This document shows positions 1-8,884 of a stretch of 44,437 nt of DNA, in pieces. The stretch is from NCBI RefSeq assembly GCF_900142785.1, contig NZ_FRCD01000027.1, forward strand, positions 1 through 44,437, written 5' to 3'. A program made the position numbers and the translations under genes. The notes beneath the pieces were generated by a model. It had not been told where the DNA came from and searched no databases. It saw nothing but the letters and a program-made list of their open reading frames with translations. Origin of the DNA: Chryseobacterium carnipullorum. Its GTDB lineage: Bacteria; Bacteroidota; Bacteroidia; Flavobacteriales; Weeksellaceae. Position 1 is the stretch's first letter. Each line of letters starts with the position of its first letter.

Positions 1-191
1 ATCGTTAAATGGACTTAGTCCTTGGCTGTATGCTAAAGAAGTTTTAGTGTATTAGAGTGTATTTTATATTTATTAACTGTTTGAAAAAGGGAAAGGCTTC
101 ATAAAGGCTCAAAATTTTCCACAATAACTTTTCAACTTACACAGTTAGTGAGACACTACAAAGGAAAAGTCTTCAAGTGAAAAACACTACA
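1..191. other. Left edge, mostly non-coding; possible 3' end of a truncated CDS
   Basis: Positions 2-55 on the plus strand read as an open frame ending in TAG with a plausible protein tail (SLNGLSPWLYAKEVLVY). It could be the last residues of a gene that starts outside the window. The tail loosely recalls the end of IS66-type transposases, but it is too short to assign. From 56 to 191 the DNA is AT-rich, and I see no terminator hairpin or promoter in it. It is the downstream flank of the minus-strand lipoprotein gene. Confidence 0.2.
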
Positions 192-1463
192 TTAATTCTT
201 ATAATTACTGCCGTCATCGCAACCATTACAATTATTATTTTGATCAACAAATTGATGATGAGTAGCATACTTTACTGCTCTTCCTTTTATGATTGTACTT
301 TTAATATGAATACTATTATTTCTTACGATCATATTTTGTATTTTGGTATTGCTGTTATTGTTAGAATCAGCCAATAATCCTTGGGTTCCATTATAAAGCA
401 TCGAATACCCTTTTACATGTGTATTCGTTATTTTATTATCTTCGATAAGTAGATTTTTAATTGTTGTATCTTTATCTAACCATAGATAAATTGCTGCATT
501 AGTTATACTTGCTACATTATTGTATACATTTATATTTGTTATATTATAATTTTCTTTTTCCATTGCAGCTATAAACATCATTCGTGTATATCCTGAAATT
601 GTATTGTTATAAAACTTTGTGTTAGAATTATGAAGTTCTGCAGCACAGGCCATTAATTTCGAATATGTAGAGGTGTTAGCGAATTCATTATCATAAACTT
701 CTGAAAATTGCGAATTTATATAGACAGAGGTGTGATCTTCATTTTTTTCGGACTTGACTAGATCTAAAAATTTATTATTATAAATTTTTATGTTTGAACT
801 TATATTTTTGCTTCCGTAGCCTGACGCTACTGCACAGCTGAGATCACCATTTTTAAAAATAGATTCTGTAAGGTATCCGTTTTTTGTATGACCAAATTCG
901 ATCCCTTTCCTCAGACGATAACCAGTTTTCATATACGAAGTAGCAGCGTTAAAATCTATAGTAATATTTTTAAATGTGATGTTTTCAATTTCTGTGAATT
1001 TCAAAGGATCTACCGTATTAAAACCTGAAAATACAACAAAATTTTTATCGTCAAAAAAATCTCCTATAACGAATTCAGAATCTGTACCGATAATTACTGT
1101 TTCAGAGCGTAGATCTATAATATTACCATGAGCTCTTGCCGCATCGCTGATACCGAATGAATTTAATAATATCTTTCCTTTGGGTAAAGTCAATATTTTT
1201 TTATTTTTAGAACAGTAATCTAGTGCTATTTGTAGTGCTTTTCTATTATCTGTCCCCTTTTTGCCATTAAAGTCAGCTTTAATACCAAAGAAACTTCCAT
1301 TAATAGTATCATTATCAATTTTTATAGAATCAAATTTCGCATAATCTTTTAAAAAAAAAATTCGTTCAAGAGGGTAATTTATTTTAACTTCTTTTTTATT
1401 ATTGCAGGCTAAAGCAGTACCAAATACACAAATATAGAAGAGGGTAATAATAATTTTAATCAT
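192..1463 (-). CDS. Lipoprotein with probable right-handed parallel beta-helix
   Basis: A 423-residue protein of unknown exact function, probably anchored in the envelope. The chosen start (ATG, complement of 1461-1463) gives a clean signal peptide ending in a lipobox-like TALAC with Cys20. A start 30 bases further upstream would add a charged leader in front of the signal. The body has repeated short strands rich in N, T and I (IENITFKNITIDFN, NVYNNVASITNAAIYLW, IQNMIVRNNSIHI). That rhythm is typical of pectate-lyase-like beta-helices, which often bind or cleave polysaccharides. It is divergent from the glycosyltransferase at 1498, with only 34 bases between the starts. Processing or modification of the cluster's polymer is inferred from this position. 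A phage-tailspike-like or purely structural role is equally possible. Confidence 0.6.
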   Translation of the reverse strand: MIKIIITLFYICVFGTALACNNKKEVKINYPLERIFFLKDYAKFDSIKIDNDTINGSFFGIKADFNGKKGTDNRKALQIALDYCSKNKKILTLPKGKILLNSFGISDAARAHGNIIDLRSETVIIGTDSEFVIGDFFDDKNFVVFSGFNTVDPLKFTEIENITFKNITIDFNAATSYMKTGYRLRKGIEFGHTKNGYLTESIFKNGDLSCAVASGYGSKNISSNIKIYNNKFLDLVKSEKNEDHTSVYINSQFSEVYDNEFANTSTYSKLMACAAELHNSNTKFYNNTISGYTRMMFIAAMEKENYNITNINVYNNVASITNAAIYLWLDKDTTIKNLLIEDNKITNTHVKGYSMLYNGTQGLLADSNNNSNTKIQNMIVRNNSIHIKSTIIKGRAVKYATHHQFVDQNNNCNGCDDGSNYKN

Positions 1464-1472
1464 TTTTTTTAA

Positions 1473-1480
1473 TACTTTTG
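1473..1480 (+). promoter_or_regulatory. Possible -7 element (TACTTTTG) for the GT4 gene
   Basis: TACTTTTG fits the Bacteroidetes TAnnTTTG -7 consensus and lies 17 bases before the TTG start at 1498. I see no TTG/TTTG at the expected -33 distance, so the call is weak. Confidence 0.3.
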
Positions 1481-1497
1481 TGTAAAAATACAAAATT

Positions 1498-2583
1498 TTG
1501 AAAATACTTCATATTATTAATAGTCTCGAAGGTGGAGGAGCAGAAAAATTAATTGTGGATATAGTACCATTTTTGGTTCAAAATGCAAATGATGTAGATG
1601 TATTATTACTAAATGGTAAAAAAACATCTTTTTATGAAGAGCTAGAAAGACAAAAACTGTGCAGAATATTTTCATTAGGGAATTCATATTATAATCCCCT
1701 ATATATCTTTAAAATTATTTTCTATTTATCAAAATATGACATTGTTCATGTACATTTATTTCCTTCGATGTATTTTGTTGCATTAGCAAAGATGTTGTCA
1801 TTCAATAATACTAAATTTGTTTTTACAGAACATAGCACTAGTAATAAGCGTTTAAATAAAAATATTCTAAGACCTATAGAAAGATTTATATATTCATATT
1901 ATCAAAAAGTTATTTGTATTACTCCCGAAGTAAAGGAACAATTAGAATCAAAATTAAATTTAGACTCTGTTAAATTAATTATCATTGAGAATGGAGTTAA
2001 TATAGAGAAAATAAAGATTGCAAATGAAGTAAAAAGAATAGAATTTGGTTATGCGGAAAGTGATAAATTGTTAATAATGGTAGCTGCTTTTAGGGAAGGA
2101 AAGGATCAGGATACTGTTATAAAAACTTTAAAAGTATTACCTGATGATTATAAACTTATATTAGTAGGTGACGGTAATAGGAGAGCAAAATTAGAAGATC
2201 TAGTAGAAAAATTAGATTTAAAAAGTAGGGTGAATTTTTTAGGTTTTAGATCAGATATTTATCCGTTGTATAAAATGAGTGATATAGCCATCCTTAGTTC
2301 TTATTGGGAAGGTTTTGGTCTTGCTGCCGTTGAAGCTATGGCAAGTGGAACTCCAATGATTGCTTCAGATGTAAGTGGATTAAATAACGTAGTTAGAGGA
2401 GGTGGGATTCTTTTCAAAACAGAAAATGTTGAAGATTTGAAAAAAAATATCTTGGACCTAATATTAAGCCCAGAGTTATATAATAGAATTTCTAATGCTG
2501 GGATTGAAAAAAGTAAAAGTTATAGTCTTGATAAGACTATTCAAAAGTTGCTTAATCTTTATGATCAGATAAATAATCAATAA
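1498..2583 (+). CDS. GT4-family glycosyltransferase
   Basis: A 361-residue retaining GT-B glycosyltransferase that probably adds one sugar from a nucleotide-sugar donor to the lipid-linked repeat unit at the cytoplasmic membrane. The N-terminus (MKILHIINSLEGGGAEKL) is the classic GT4 opening with a Gly-rich acceptor loop at residues 11-15. The C-terminal donor domain carries the E-x7-E motif (EGFGLAAVE, residues 271-279). Translation starts at TTG; no ATG gives the conserved N-terminus, so the rare start looks real. The next gene follows after 6 bases. Sugar specificity cannot be read from sequence. Confidence 0.88.
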   Translation: MKILHIINSLEGGGAEKLIVDIVPFLVQNANDVDVLLLNGKKTSFYEELERQKLCRIFSLGNSYYNPLYIFKIIFYLSKYDIVHVHLFPSMYFVALAKMLSFNNTKFVFTEHSTSNKRLNKNILRPIERFIYSYYQKVICITPEVKEQLESKLNLDSVKLIIIENGVNIEKIKIANEVKRIEFGYAESDKLLIMVAAFREGKDQDTVIKTLKVLPDDYKLILVGDGNRRAKLEDLVEKLDLKSRVNFLGFRSDIYPLYKMSDIAILSSYWEGFGLAAVEAMASGTPMIASDVSGLNNVVRGGGILFKTENVEDLKKNILDLILSPELYNRISNAGIEKSKSYSLDKTIQKLLNLYDQINNQ

Positions 2584-2589
2584 ATTATT

Positions 2590-3600
2590 GTGCAGATAAT
2601 TTTTATTCTATTACTATGTACTACTATTTTGGAGACTATATTTTATAAGTCTCTAATATATAAGAAGTATAAAAAAAATATCTTTATAGCAGTTGTGCTC
2701 CTGTTGATATACATAGTGGGGTGGAGAGAGATAGGAAGGGATAATGATAGTGCAATGTATCAAGCCTTTTTCAGAGAGATTGGAGAGATGACTTATAATG
2801 ATATTTTATTTCACTATTCTGGCAGAATAAAAGAAATAGGATACTTATTATTAAATAAAGTATTTAGTGGTTTAGGATTTAGACCATTTCTTATTTTTTG
2901 TGCAATAATTTCATTTGGAATCAAGTCTTATTTATTATACAGATTCACAAGATTTCCTTTTAGTTCTATACTCGTTTATTTTGTATTGTTTTTTTACTTA
3001 CGAGAACTGTCTCAAATACGTGACGCTATGGCAACATCATTTATGTTATTATGTATAATGATGTATATTAAAAAAAAATATTTTTATTCAGGCTTGTTTT
3101 TTTTATTAGGTGTGGCATTCCATAATATAGCTCTAATGTGTATTGGAGTTATTATATTATGGGAATTGTATAAAACAAAAAGATGGTTCTATTATTTTTT
3201 TTTGATATTTATAATAATAATAAAAATTTATATACCGAACCTGGAATACTTATCAAATTCTTTACTTCCTGGACAACTTACAGTATATGTTACCGAAAAT
3301 GCTTTTAAAAATTTTAAAACAGGTTATTTCCTTCCTTTGTTTTCATTATACTTATTAGTCACATTTTATATTAGTAAATTGAAAGGCGACTTTTTGTATT
3401 TTGTTTCATTATTAACATTTGTATCTTATGTATACACATTAGACAATATGGTTTTAATTAGAATACCAAATGTTCTTTTTTTTGGTAACATAATTGCTAT
3501 AGGAAGTACAAGATATATGACGAGTAATTTTAAGTGGATTGTTGTTATAATTTTAGTAATTTACTGGATAAGATTTTCATTTATTTATAATTTAGGATAA
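2590..3600 (+). CDS. EpsG/Wzy-type polysaccharide polymerase
   Basis: A 336-residue polytopic membrane protein, probably the polymerase that joins repeat units on the periplasmic face. I see about eight to ten hydrophobic segments. After the first two comes the loop GWREIGRDNDSAMYQAFF (about residues 44-61), which matches the R-x-G-x-D...Y signature of the EpsG family. RDAMATSFMLL near residue 143 is also typical. It starts at GTG, 6 bases after the upstream glycosyltransferase, so the two are probably cotranscribed. Family members are very divergent, so the assignment rests on topology and these short motifs. Export rather than polymerisation cannot be excluded. Confidence 0.75.
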   Translation: MQIIFILLLCTTILETIFYKSLIYKKYKKNIFIAVVLLLIYIVGWREIGRDNDSAMYQAFFREIGEMTYNDILFHYSGRIKEIGYLLLNKVFSGLGFRPFLIFCAIISFGIKSYLLYRFTRFPFSSILVYFVLFFYLRELSQIRDAMATSFMLLCIMMYIKKKYFYSGLFFLLGVAFHNIALMCIGVIILWELYKTKRWFYYFFLIFIIIIKIYIPNLEYLSNSLLPGQLTVYVTENAFKNFKTGYFLPLFSLYLLVTFYISKLKGDFLYFVSLLTFVSYVYTLDNMVLIRIPNVLFFGNIIAIGSTRYMTSNFKWIVVIILVIYWIRFSFIYNLG

Positions 3601-3932
3601 GTGTTTAAAATGATGAAAATTTTCTATTATTTTGTAATTATTCAATATATAGCTTAAAAGAAAGCTATATATCTATCCAATATTTAATATTATTATTGCA
3701 TAAGACCAAGTTTTTATTGAAAAATTTGGAAAAAAGATAGTGTAGATATTTCTTGATAATTAGTATAAAGTGAATAGTTGCGATCTTGTAGGTAATATGA
3801 TCATAGTAAATTATAAAAATCTGGAATATATACTAAGTAACCATAGGTGGATAAATTAAATCAACTTATAATATTCAAAGAATAATATAAATAAAATTGT
3901 GAATTTTGGTAATTTTATTTAACACATAAAAA
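3601..3932. other. 332 bp AT-rich gap within the polysaccharide cluster
   Basis: No credible coding frame is present. The only structure I see is a perfect 11 bp inverted repeat at 3645-3672. The gap divides the cluster into two transcription-scale blocks. It could be the scar of a lost or exchanged gene, which is common in O-antigen loci. Confidence 0.5.
3645..3672 (+). terminator. Perfect hairpin after the polymerase gene
   Basis: ATATATAGCTT (3645-3655) pairs with AAGCTATATAT (3662-3672) across a 6-base loop, 45 bases past the polymerase stop. The arms are AT-rich and no long T-run follows, so it may be a weak terminator or an mRNA-stabilising hairpin. Confidence 0.4.
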
Positions 3933-5078
3933 ATGGAAAAAAAAGTTTTACACGTAGTGTCAGTGCCGTTTTCTATCTCTTATTTTTTAGGAGAACAATT
4001 TAAGTACTTTAATAAGAGTAAACAAAATTATAAATTTTTTGTGGCCTGTTCACCTTCAGAAAATCTACAAGATTTATCAGTAAAATATGATTTTGAGAGT
4101 TTTGGGTTGCAAATTAATAGAGCTATAACTCCTTTTGAGGATGTAAGAGCGATCTTTAAACTCAGGAAATTTATTTTAGAAAACAATATTAATGTAGTAA
4201 TAGGACATACACCGAAAGGAGGAATGATAGCTATGATTGCTGCATTACTTGCAGGGGTAAAGAATAAAATTTATTTTAGACATGGTTTAGTCTATGAAAC
4301 TAGCAAGGGATTAAAAAAACAATTATTAAAAAAGATTGAAAAGCTTTCAGGCGGAATTGCAAATAAGGTGGTTTGCGTTAGCAATGGAATTAAAGAAAAA
4401 AGTATTTCGGATAAATTAAATAAAAAGTCTAAAAATATAATTCTCGGAATGGGGACTTGTAGTGGGGTTGATTGCGATAATCGATTTAATCCTAATAAAA
4501 TTAATTATTTAGAAGTTAAAGTATTAAAAAGTAAGCTTAATATTTATGACAGTGACATTGTTTTTGGATTCATAGGAAGAATTGTACGAGATAAGGGGAT
4601 TAACGAGTTAATTGAGGCATGGTATGATTTTTCTAAAAAATATAATAATGTAAAATTGATGCTTGTAGGCCCAATAGAAGAAAGAGATCAAATATCGGAT
4701 AAATCTATTGAAATTATCCTCAATGACGACTCAATCATTCATGTAGGAGAAGTTGAAGATGTAGCGATATACTATGCCACAATGAATGTTTTTATCTTGC
4801 CTTCTTATCGAGAAGGATTTCCTACTGTTATATTAGAAGCGTCATCTATGGAATTGCCAATTATAACGACGAATGCAACTGGATGTAAAGAAGCAATTAT
4901 TGAAGGAGAAACAGGTATTATAACATCAATTAATGCTGAGGCTATTTATCAAAGTTTTGAATTTTTTATTCAAAACTCTGATAAACAAAGAGAGTTTGGA
5001 AAAAAAGGAAGAAATTTTATTGTTGAAAACTTTGAACAGACTAAAGTTTGGGATATTATAGAAAAACAAATATTATGA
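3933..5078 (+). CDS. GT4-family glycosyltransferase
   Basis: A 381-residue GT-B glycosyltransferase for surface polysaccharide assembly. The N-terminal domain includes VVIGHTPKGGMIAM (about 88-101), the acceptor-side loop seen in WbpT/CapM-like enzymes. The donor domain has FGFIGRIVRDKGINEL (about 211-226) and the E-x7-E motif (EGFPTVILE, 294-302). Its stop TGA overlaps the ATG of the epimerase gene (ATGA at 5075-5078), which implies translational coupling. In many Bacteroidetes loci such a gene precedes an epimerase and a WecA/WbpL-like transferase and adds the second sugar. That order is seen here, but the role is inferred. Confidence 0.88.
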   Translation: MEKKVLHVVSVPFSISYFLGEQFKYFNKSKQNYKFFVACSPSENLQDLSVKYDFESFGLQINRAITPFEDVRAIFKLRKFILENNINVVIGHTPKGGMIAMIAALLAGVKNKIYFRHGLVYETSKGLKKQLLKKIEKLSGGIANKVVCVSNGIKEKSISDKLNKKSKNIILGMGTCSGVDCDNRFNPNKINYLEVKVLKSKLNIYDSDIVFGFIGRIVRDKGINELIEAWYDFSKKYNNVKLMLVGPIEERDQISDKSIEIILNDDSIIHVGEVEDVAIYYATMNVFILPSYREGFPTVILEASSMELPIITTNATGCKEAIIEGETGIITSINAEAIYQSFEFFIQNSDKQREFGKKGRNFIVENFEQTKVWDIIEKQIL

Positions 5079-5968
5079 AACTTTTATTCACCGGCTGTAA
5101 TGGCTTTGTAGGAAAGAATGTTATTCCTTTGCTACGTGAAAAATCATTTAACATAAAAACTTTAGGTACACATGATGCAGACTTTATAAGAGATATTAGA
5201 GAAAAGCTTCCCGCATTTGATGAAAGCTTTAATATTGTTTTTCACGCAGCTGGTAAAGCTCATTCAATTCCAAAAACAAGAGAAGAAGAAAATCAATTTT
5301 ATAATGTAAATTATGAAGGGACTAAAAATATTTGTCAAGCATTAGAAAAAAAGTTACCTGAAATTTTTATTTTTATAAGTACTGTAGCTGTATATGGAAG
5401 AGAAGATGGTTACAATATTAGTGAAGATTTTCCACTAGAAGGTGCTACTGCTTATGCTAAAAGCAAAATTAAAGCAGAAGAATTTCTTAGTGAATGGTGT
5501 AAAAGAAATGGAGTGAAATTATTCATTTTTAGGCCATCTCTAATTGCAGGACCTAGTGCTCCAGGAAATTTAAGAGATATGATTAGGGCAATAAAAAAGG
5601 GAAGATACTTTAATATTTCAGATGGAAATGCAAAAAAAAGCATTTTTTGGGTTGAAGATTTTGCAAAGCTTACTGAACTAACTATAGTAAATATGGGAGG
5701 TATATATAATGTATGTGATAATATGCACCCAACTTTTAAAGATGTTTCGTGTAGAGTTGCGGAACTACTTCATAAAAAATCCCCACATAATATTCCTAAA
5801 TTTTTCGCGAAATTAATAGCTATTGTTGGAGATGTATTAGGAAGTAGATTTCCAATAAATTCAAATAAATTAAAGAAAATAACAGATTCTCTTACTTTTT
5901 CAAATGAAAAGATAAAAGAACAATTAAATTTTTCACCCTCTAATGTAATTGAAAATTTTAAAATATAA
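5075..5968 (+). CDS. NAD-dependent sugar epimerase/dehydratase (extended SDR)
   Basis: A 297-residue Rossmann-fold enzyme acting on a nucleotide sugar. It has the cofactor motif GCNGFVG (residues 7-13), the catalytic ISTVAVYG segment (101-108) and YAKSK (127-131, the Y-x3-K pair). The start at 5075 is chosen because it puts the Rossmann strand MKLLFTG at the N-terminus and overlaps the previous stop by 4 bases; an upstream ATG at 5048 only adds residues read inside the neighbour. The order epimerase then initiating transferase recalls WbpV-WbpL, where a C4 reductase makes UDP-D-QuiNAc or UDP-D-FucNAc for the next enzyme. UDP-GlcNAc C4-epimerase is the main alternative. Confidence 0.82.
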   Translation: MKLLFTGCNGFVGKNVIPLLREKSFNIKTLGTHDADFIRDIREKLPAFDESFNIVFHAAGKAHSIPKTREEENQFYNVNYEGTKNICQALEKKLPEIFIFISTVAVYGREDGYNISEDFPLEGATAYAKSKIKAEEFLSEWCKRNGVKLFIFRPSLIAGPSAPGNLRDMIRAIKKGRYFNISDGNAKKSIFWVEDFAKLTELTIVNMGGIYNVCDNMHPTFKDVSCRVAELLHKKSPHNIPKFFAKLIAIVGDVLGSRFPINSNKLKKITDSLTFSNEKIKEQLNFSPSNVIENFKI

Positions 5969-5970
5969 TT

Positions 5971-6933
5971 ATGGAATATATAATTATTGTTGTTACGTTA
6001 TTTATTATCATACTGTTATATTTCAAAATAGCCGATAAATATAATATTATAGATAAACCCAATCATAGAAGTGCGCATACACAAATTACCTTAAGAGGAG
6101 GTGGAATTATTTTTCCTATTTCATTTATTGTTTTTTGTTTGTTCAATTTCAACGAGGTAATTCAAAATTACTGGTCTTTTGGATTAGGACTTTTGGCTAT
6201 ATGTATCATTAGCTTTATTGATGATATTAAAACTTTGTCAAATAAAATTAGGCTTTCAGTTCACTTGGTTTCAGTTATTTTGCTTCTATATTTTACAGGA
6301 GCTTTTACCTTGATGCCATTTTGGGTATGGCCTATACTGTTCGTGATTATAATCGGAACACTGAATGCTTATAATTTTATGGATGGTATCAATGGAATGA
6401 CAGGACTTTATAGTATTGTAACTCTTACTTCCTTAGCGTATATCAACAAAGAGATTATTCAATTTACAGACGAAAACTTTATATTGTATCCGATTATGGC
6501 ATGTATTGTTTTTCTTTTTTTTAATTTTAGAAAAAAAGCGAAATGTTTTGCAGGTGATGTCGGAAGTATGGGAATAGGTTTTTGGGTGATCGGACTAATT
6601 ACGTTACTCGTAATGAGAACAGGGGACTACAAATACATTTTGTTACTTGCTATTTATGGAATAGAAGTGGTTCTTACCATCATTGAAAGAATCTCTTTAA
6701 AAGAAAATATTTTTGAAGCACACAGAAGACATCTCTATCAGCTTTTTGCCAATGAAAAAAAAGTCTCTCATTTATTGGTAAGTTCTGTTTATGCAGCTTG
6801 TCAATTAGTAATTAATATATTTTTAATTAACTCACAATTTCCGGTTTGGGCTATTATTTTGATTATATTTATTCCCACAGGAGGAATTTATTTAGGATTA
6901 AAATGGAGTTTAAAAAAGGAATATAATTTATAA
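5971..6933 (+). CDS. Initiating undecaprenyl-phosphate sugar-1-phosphate transferase (WecA/WbpL-like)
   Basis: A 320-residue polytopic member of the MraY/WecA superfamily. It would transfer an N-acetylated sugar-1-phosphate onto undecaprenyl phosphate and so start each repeat unit. Diagnostic elements are the Asp pair in FIDDIKTL (D84-D85), NAYNFMDGINGM (132-143), CFAGDVGSMGIGF (192-204) and the HRRH loop (251-254), which is typical of WecA/WbpL rather than MraY. About ten membrane segments are visible. It starts 2 bases after the epimerase stop, so its substrate is probably made by that enzyme. The family call is secure. The sugar is inferred. Confidence 0.9.
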   Translation: MEYIIIVVTLFIIILLYFKIADKYNIIDKPNHRSAHTQITLRGGGIIFPISFIVFCLFNFNEVIQNYWSFGLGLLAICIISFIDDIKTLSNKIRLSVHLVSVILLLYFTGAFTLMPFWVWPILFVIIIGTLNAYNFMDGINGMTGLYSIVTLTSLAYINKEIIQFTDENFILYPIMACIVFLFFNFRKKAKCFAGDVGSMGIGFWVIGLITLLVMRTGDYKYILLLAIYGIEVVLTIIERISLKENIFEAHRRHLYQLFANEKKVSHLLVSSVYAACQLVINIFLINSQFPVWAIILIIFIPTGGIYLGLKWSLKKEYNL

Positions 6934-6942
6934 ATACCAAAA

Positions 6943-7488
6943 ATGAAAATAAAAGAAACACCCTTAAAAGATTGTTATATCATTGAACCAACAATTTTCG
7001 AAGATGAAAGAGGATACTTCTTTGAAAAATTTAATGAAAAGAAGTTTGAAGAATTAACAGGCATGAATGGACATTTTGTGCAAGACAATATTTCCAAATC
7101 TTCTTACGGCGTTCTGCGTGGTGTTCATCTTCAGAAGGGTGAACATGCACAGGCGAAATTAGTTTCATGTTTGGAAGGCAAAGTTTGGGATGTGGCAGTA
7201 GATCTTAGAGAAGATTCTCCAACATTCGGAAAATGGTTTGGAATTGAACTTACTCCCGAAAATAAATTCCAGTTGTATGTTCCACGAGGATTTGGACATG
7301 GCTTTTCTGTTTTGAGCGAGACAGCCATTTTTTCATATAAATGTGATAATTTTTATCATAAAGATTCTGAAGGAAGTGTTATATGGAATGATACGGATCT
7401 TAATATTGATTGGAAATTACCACAAGAAGTTATCAAGCTTTCCGAAAAAGACGAATCTCTTCCAAAATTTTCTGAACGTAATTTTTAA
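6943..7488 (+). CDS. rfbC: dTDP-4-dehydrorhamnose 3,5-epimerase
   Basis: A 181-residue cupin enzyme of dTDP-L-rhamnose synthesis that epimerises dTDP-4-keto-6-deoxyglucose at C3 and C5. The length is normal. LRGVHLQ places the catalytic His at residue 62, and SYKCDNFY places the catalytic Tyr at about 130; QDNISKSSYGVLRG (47-60) is the usual substrate loop. It is the last gene before a strong terminator and is less AT-rich than the genes upstream, so it may belong to the older part of the locus. The other rml genes are not in the window and presumably lie upstream. Start ATG at 6943, 9 bases after the previous stop. Confidence 0.93.
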   Translation: MKIKETPLKDCYIIEPTIFEDERGYFFEKFNEKKFEELTGMNGHFVQDNISKSSYGVLRGVHLQKGEHAQAKLVSCLEGKVWDVAVDLREDSPTFGKWFGIELTPENKFQLYVPRGFGHGFSVLSETAIFSYKCDNFYHKDSEGSVIWNDTDLNIDWKLPQEVIKLSEKDESLPKFSERNF

Positions 7489-7498
7489 ATAAAACATT

Positions 7499-7532
7499 GA
7501 AAACCACTTTTATAAAGTGGTTTTCTTTTTTA
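7499..7532 (+). terminator. Rho-independent terminator after rfbC
   Basis: A perfect 12 bp stem, GAAAACCACTTT (7499-7510) with AAAGTGGTTTTC (7514-7525), loop TAT, followed by a T-run. It ends the polysaccharide operon. Confidence 0.9.
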
Positions 7533-7555
7533 AGCCTTACTCTTTTATAATTTTG

Positions 7556-7563
7556 TATCTTTG
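7556..7563 (+). promoter_or_regulatory. -7 element (TATCTTTG) for rimO
   Basis: TATCTTTG matches TAnnTTTG exactly. It lies 19 bases before the rimO ATG and just after the rfbC terminator. No clear TTG at -33. Confidence 0.6.
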
Positions 7564-7582
7564 CACACTCAAAATCAAAACG

Positions 7583-8884
7583 ATGCGCACAAAATCTGTA
7601 GGGAAGAAGAAAATCAATGTGGTTACACTTGGATGCTCCAAGAATGTATACGATTCTGAAGTATTAATGAGCCAGCTGAAAGCCAATGGTAAAGAGGTGG
7701 TTCATGAAGACCGTGGAGATATTGTAGTGATCAATACATGCGGTTTTATTGACAATGCAAAAGAAGAGTCCATTAATACCATCCTTGATTATGTAGAAGC
7801 TAAAAACAGAGGGGAAGTCGAAAAGGTTTTTGTTACAGGTTGCCTTTCAGAAAGATATAAGCCGGATCTTATCAGAGAAATACCGGATGTAGATCAGTAT
7901 TTTGGAACTAGAGATCTCCCTATTCTGTTGAAGCATCTTGGTGCAGATTACAAACATGAACTGGTAGGAGAGAGATTGACAACAACTCCCAAACATTATG
8001 CGTACCTTAAAATTTCAGAAGGCTGTGACAGACCTTGCTCTTTCTGTGCAATCCCATTAATGAGAGGAGGGCACGTTTCTACACCTATTGAAAAATTGGT
8101 CCTGGAAACTCAAAAATTGGCCAAGAAAGGAACTAAAGAAATTATTCTTATAGCACAGGATCTTACGTACTACGGTCTTGATATTTATAAAAAGCGTGCC
8201 CTTGGCGAGCTTTTAAAAGAGCTGGTGAAAGTTGACGGTATTGAATGGATCCGTCTTCATTATGCTTTCCCAAGTGGTTTTCCGGAAGATGTTCTCGATA
8301 TCATCCGTGAAGAGCCCAAAGTATGTAACTATATAGACATTCCCCTTCAGCATATCAACTCCGATTTGTTGAAATCTATGAAAAGAGGAACAACCCACGA
8401 AAAAACCGATGCATTATTAGCCAAGTTTAGAGAAAAAGTTCCGGACATGGCAATTAGAACTACTTTGATCGTAGGTTATCCGGGAGAAACTCAGGAGAGA
8501 TTCCAGGAGTTGAAAGACTGGGTAAAAGAACAGAAGTTTGACAGATTGGGATGCTTTACCTATTCTCACGAAGAGAATACCGGTGCTTATGTTTTGGAAG
8601 ATGATGTACCACAGGAAGTGAAAGAAGCAAGAGTGGAAGAAATCATGGAGCTTCAGTCACAGATTTCCTGGGAGAAGAATCAGGAGAAGATTGGTAAAAC
8701 GTTCAAGTGTGTATTTGACAGAAAAGAGGGCAATTATTTTATCGGAAGGACAGAGTACGATTCGCCGGATGTTGACAACACAGTTCTTGTATCTGCTGAA
8801 GAAACCTATATCTCTATCGGAGAGTTTGCAGAGGTGAAAATAACTTCTGCTGAAGAGTTCGACTTATATGGGGAATTAGTCTGA
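7583..8884 (+). CDS. rimO: Ribosomal protein S12 methylthiotransferase
   Basis: A 433-residue radical-SAM enzyme that methylthiolates the conserved Asp of ribosomal protein S12. The N-terminal MTTase domain carries the three cluster cysteines C18 (LGCSKNVYDSEVL), C53 (NTCGFID) and C87 (TGCLSER). The radical-SAM motif is C-x3-C-x2-C at C148, C152 and C155 (GCDRPCSFC). The last 70 or so residues form the TRAM domain. LGCSKNVYDSE and the residues after the SAM motif (AIPLMRGGHVS) favour RimO over MiaB. The start at 7583 is used because a start at 7517 would lie inside the rfbC terminator and upstream of the -7 element. Confidence 0.95.
   Translation: MRTKSVGKKKINVVTLGCSKNVYDSEVLMSQLKANGKEVVHEDRGDIVVINTCGFIDNAKEESINTILDYVEAKNRGEVEKVFVTGCLSERYKPDLIREIPDVDQYFGTRDLPILLKHLGADYKHELVGERLTTTPKHYAYLKISEGCDRPCSFCAIPLMRGGHVSTPIEKLVLETQKLAKKGTKEIILIAQDLTYYGLDIYKKRALGELLKELVKVDGIEWIRLHYAFPSGFPEDVLDIIREEPKVCNYIDIPLQHINSDLLKSMKRGTTHEKTDALLAKFREKVPDMAIRTTLIVGYPGETQERFQELKDWVKEQKFDRLGCFTYSHEENTGAYVLEDDVPQEVKEARVEEIMELQSQISWEKNQEKIGKTFKCVFDRKEGNYFIGRTEYDSPDVDNTVLVSAEETYISIGEFAEVKITSAEEFDLYGELV

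Noticed and set aside
177..377. Plus-strand 66-residue frame at the left edge
   Set aside because: It is antisense to the 3' end of the lipoprotein gene and has no start signal or family features.
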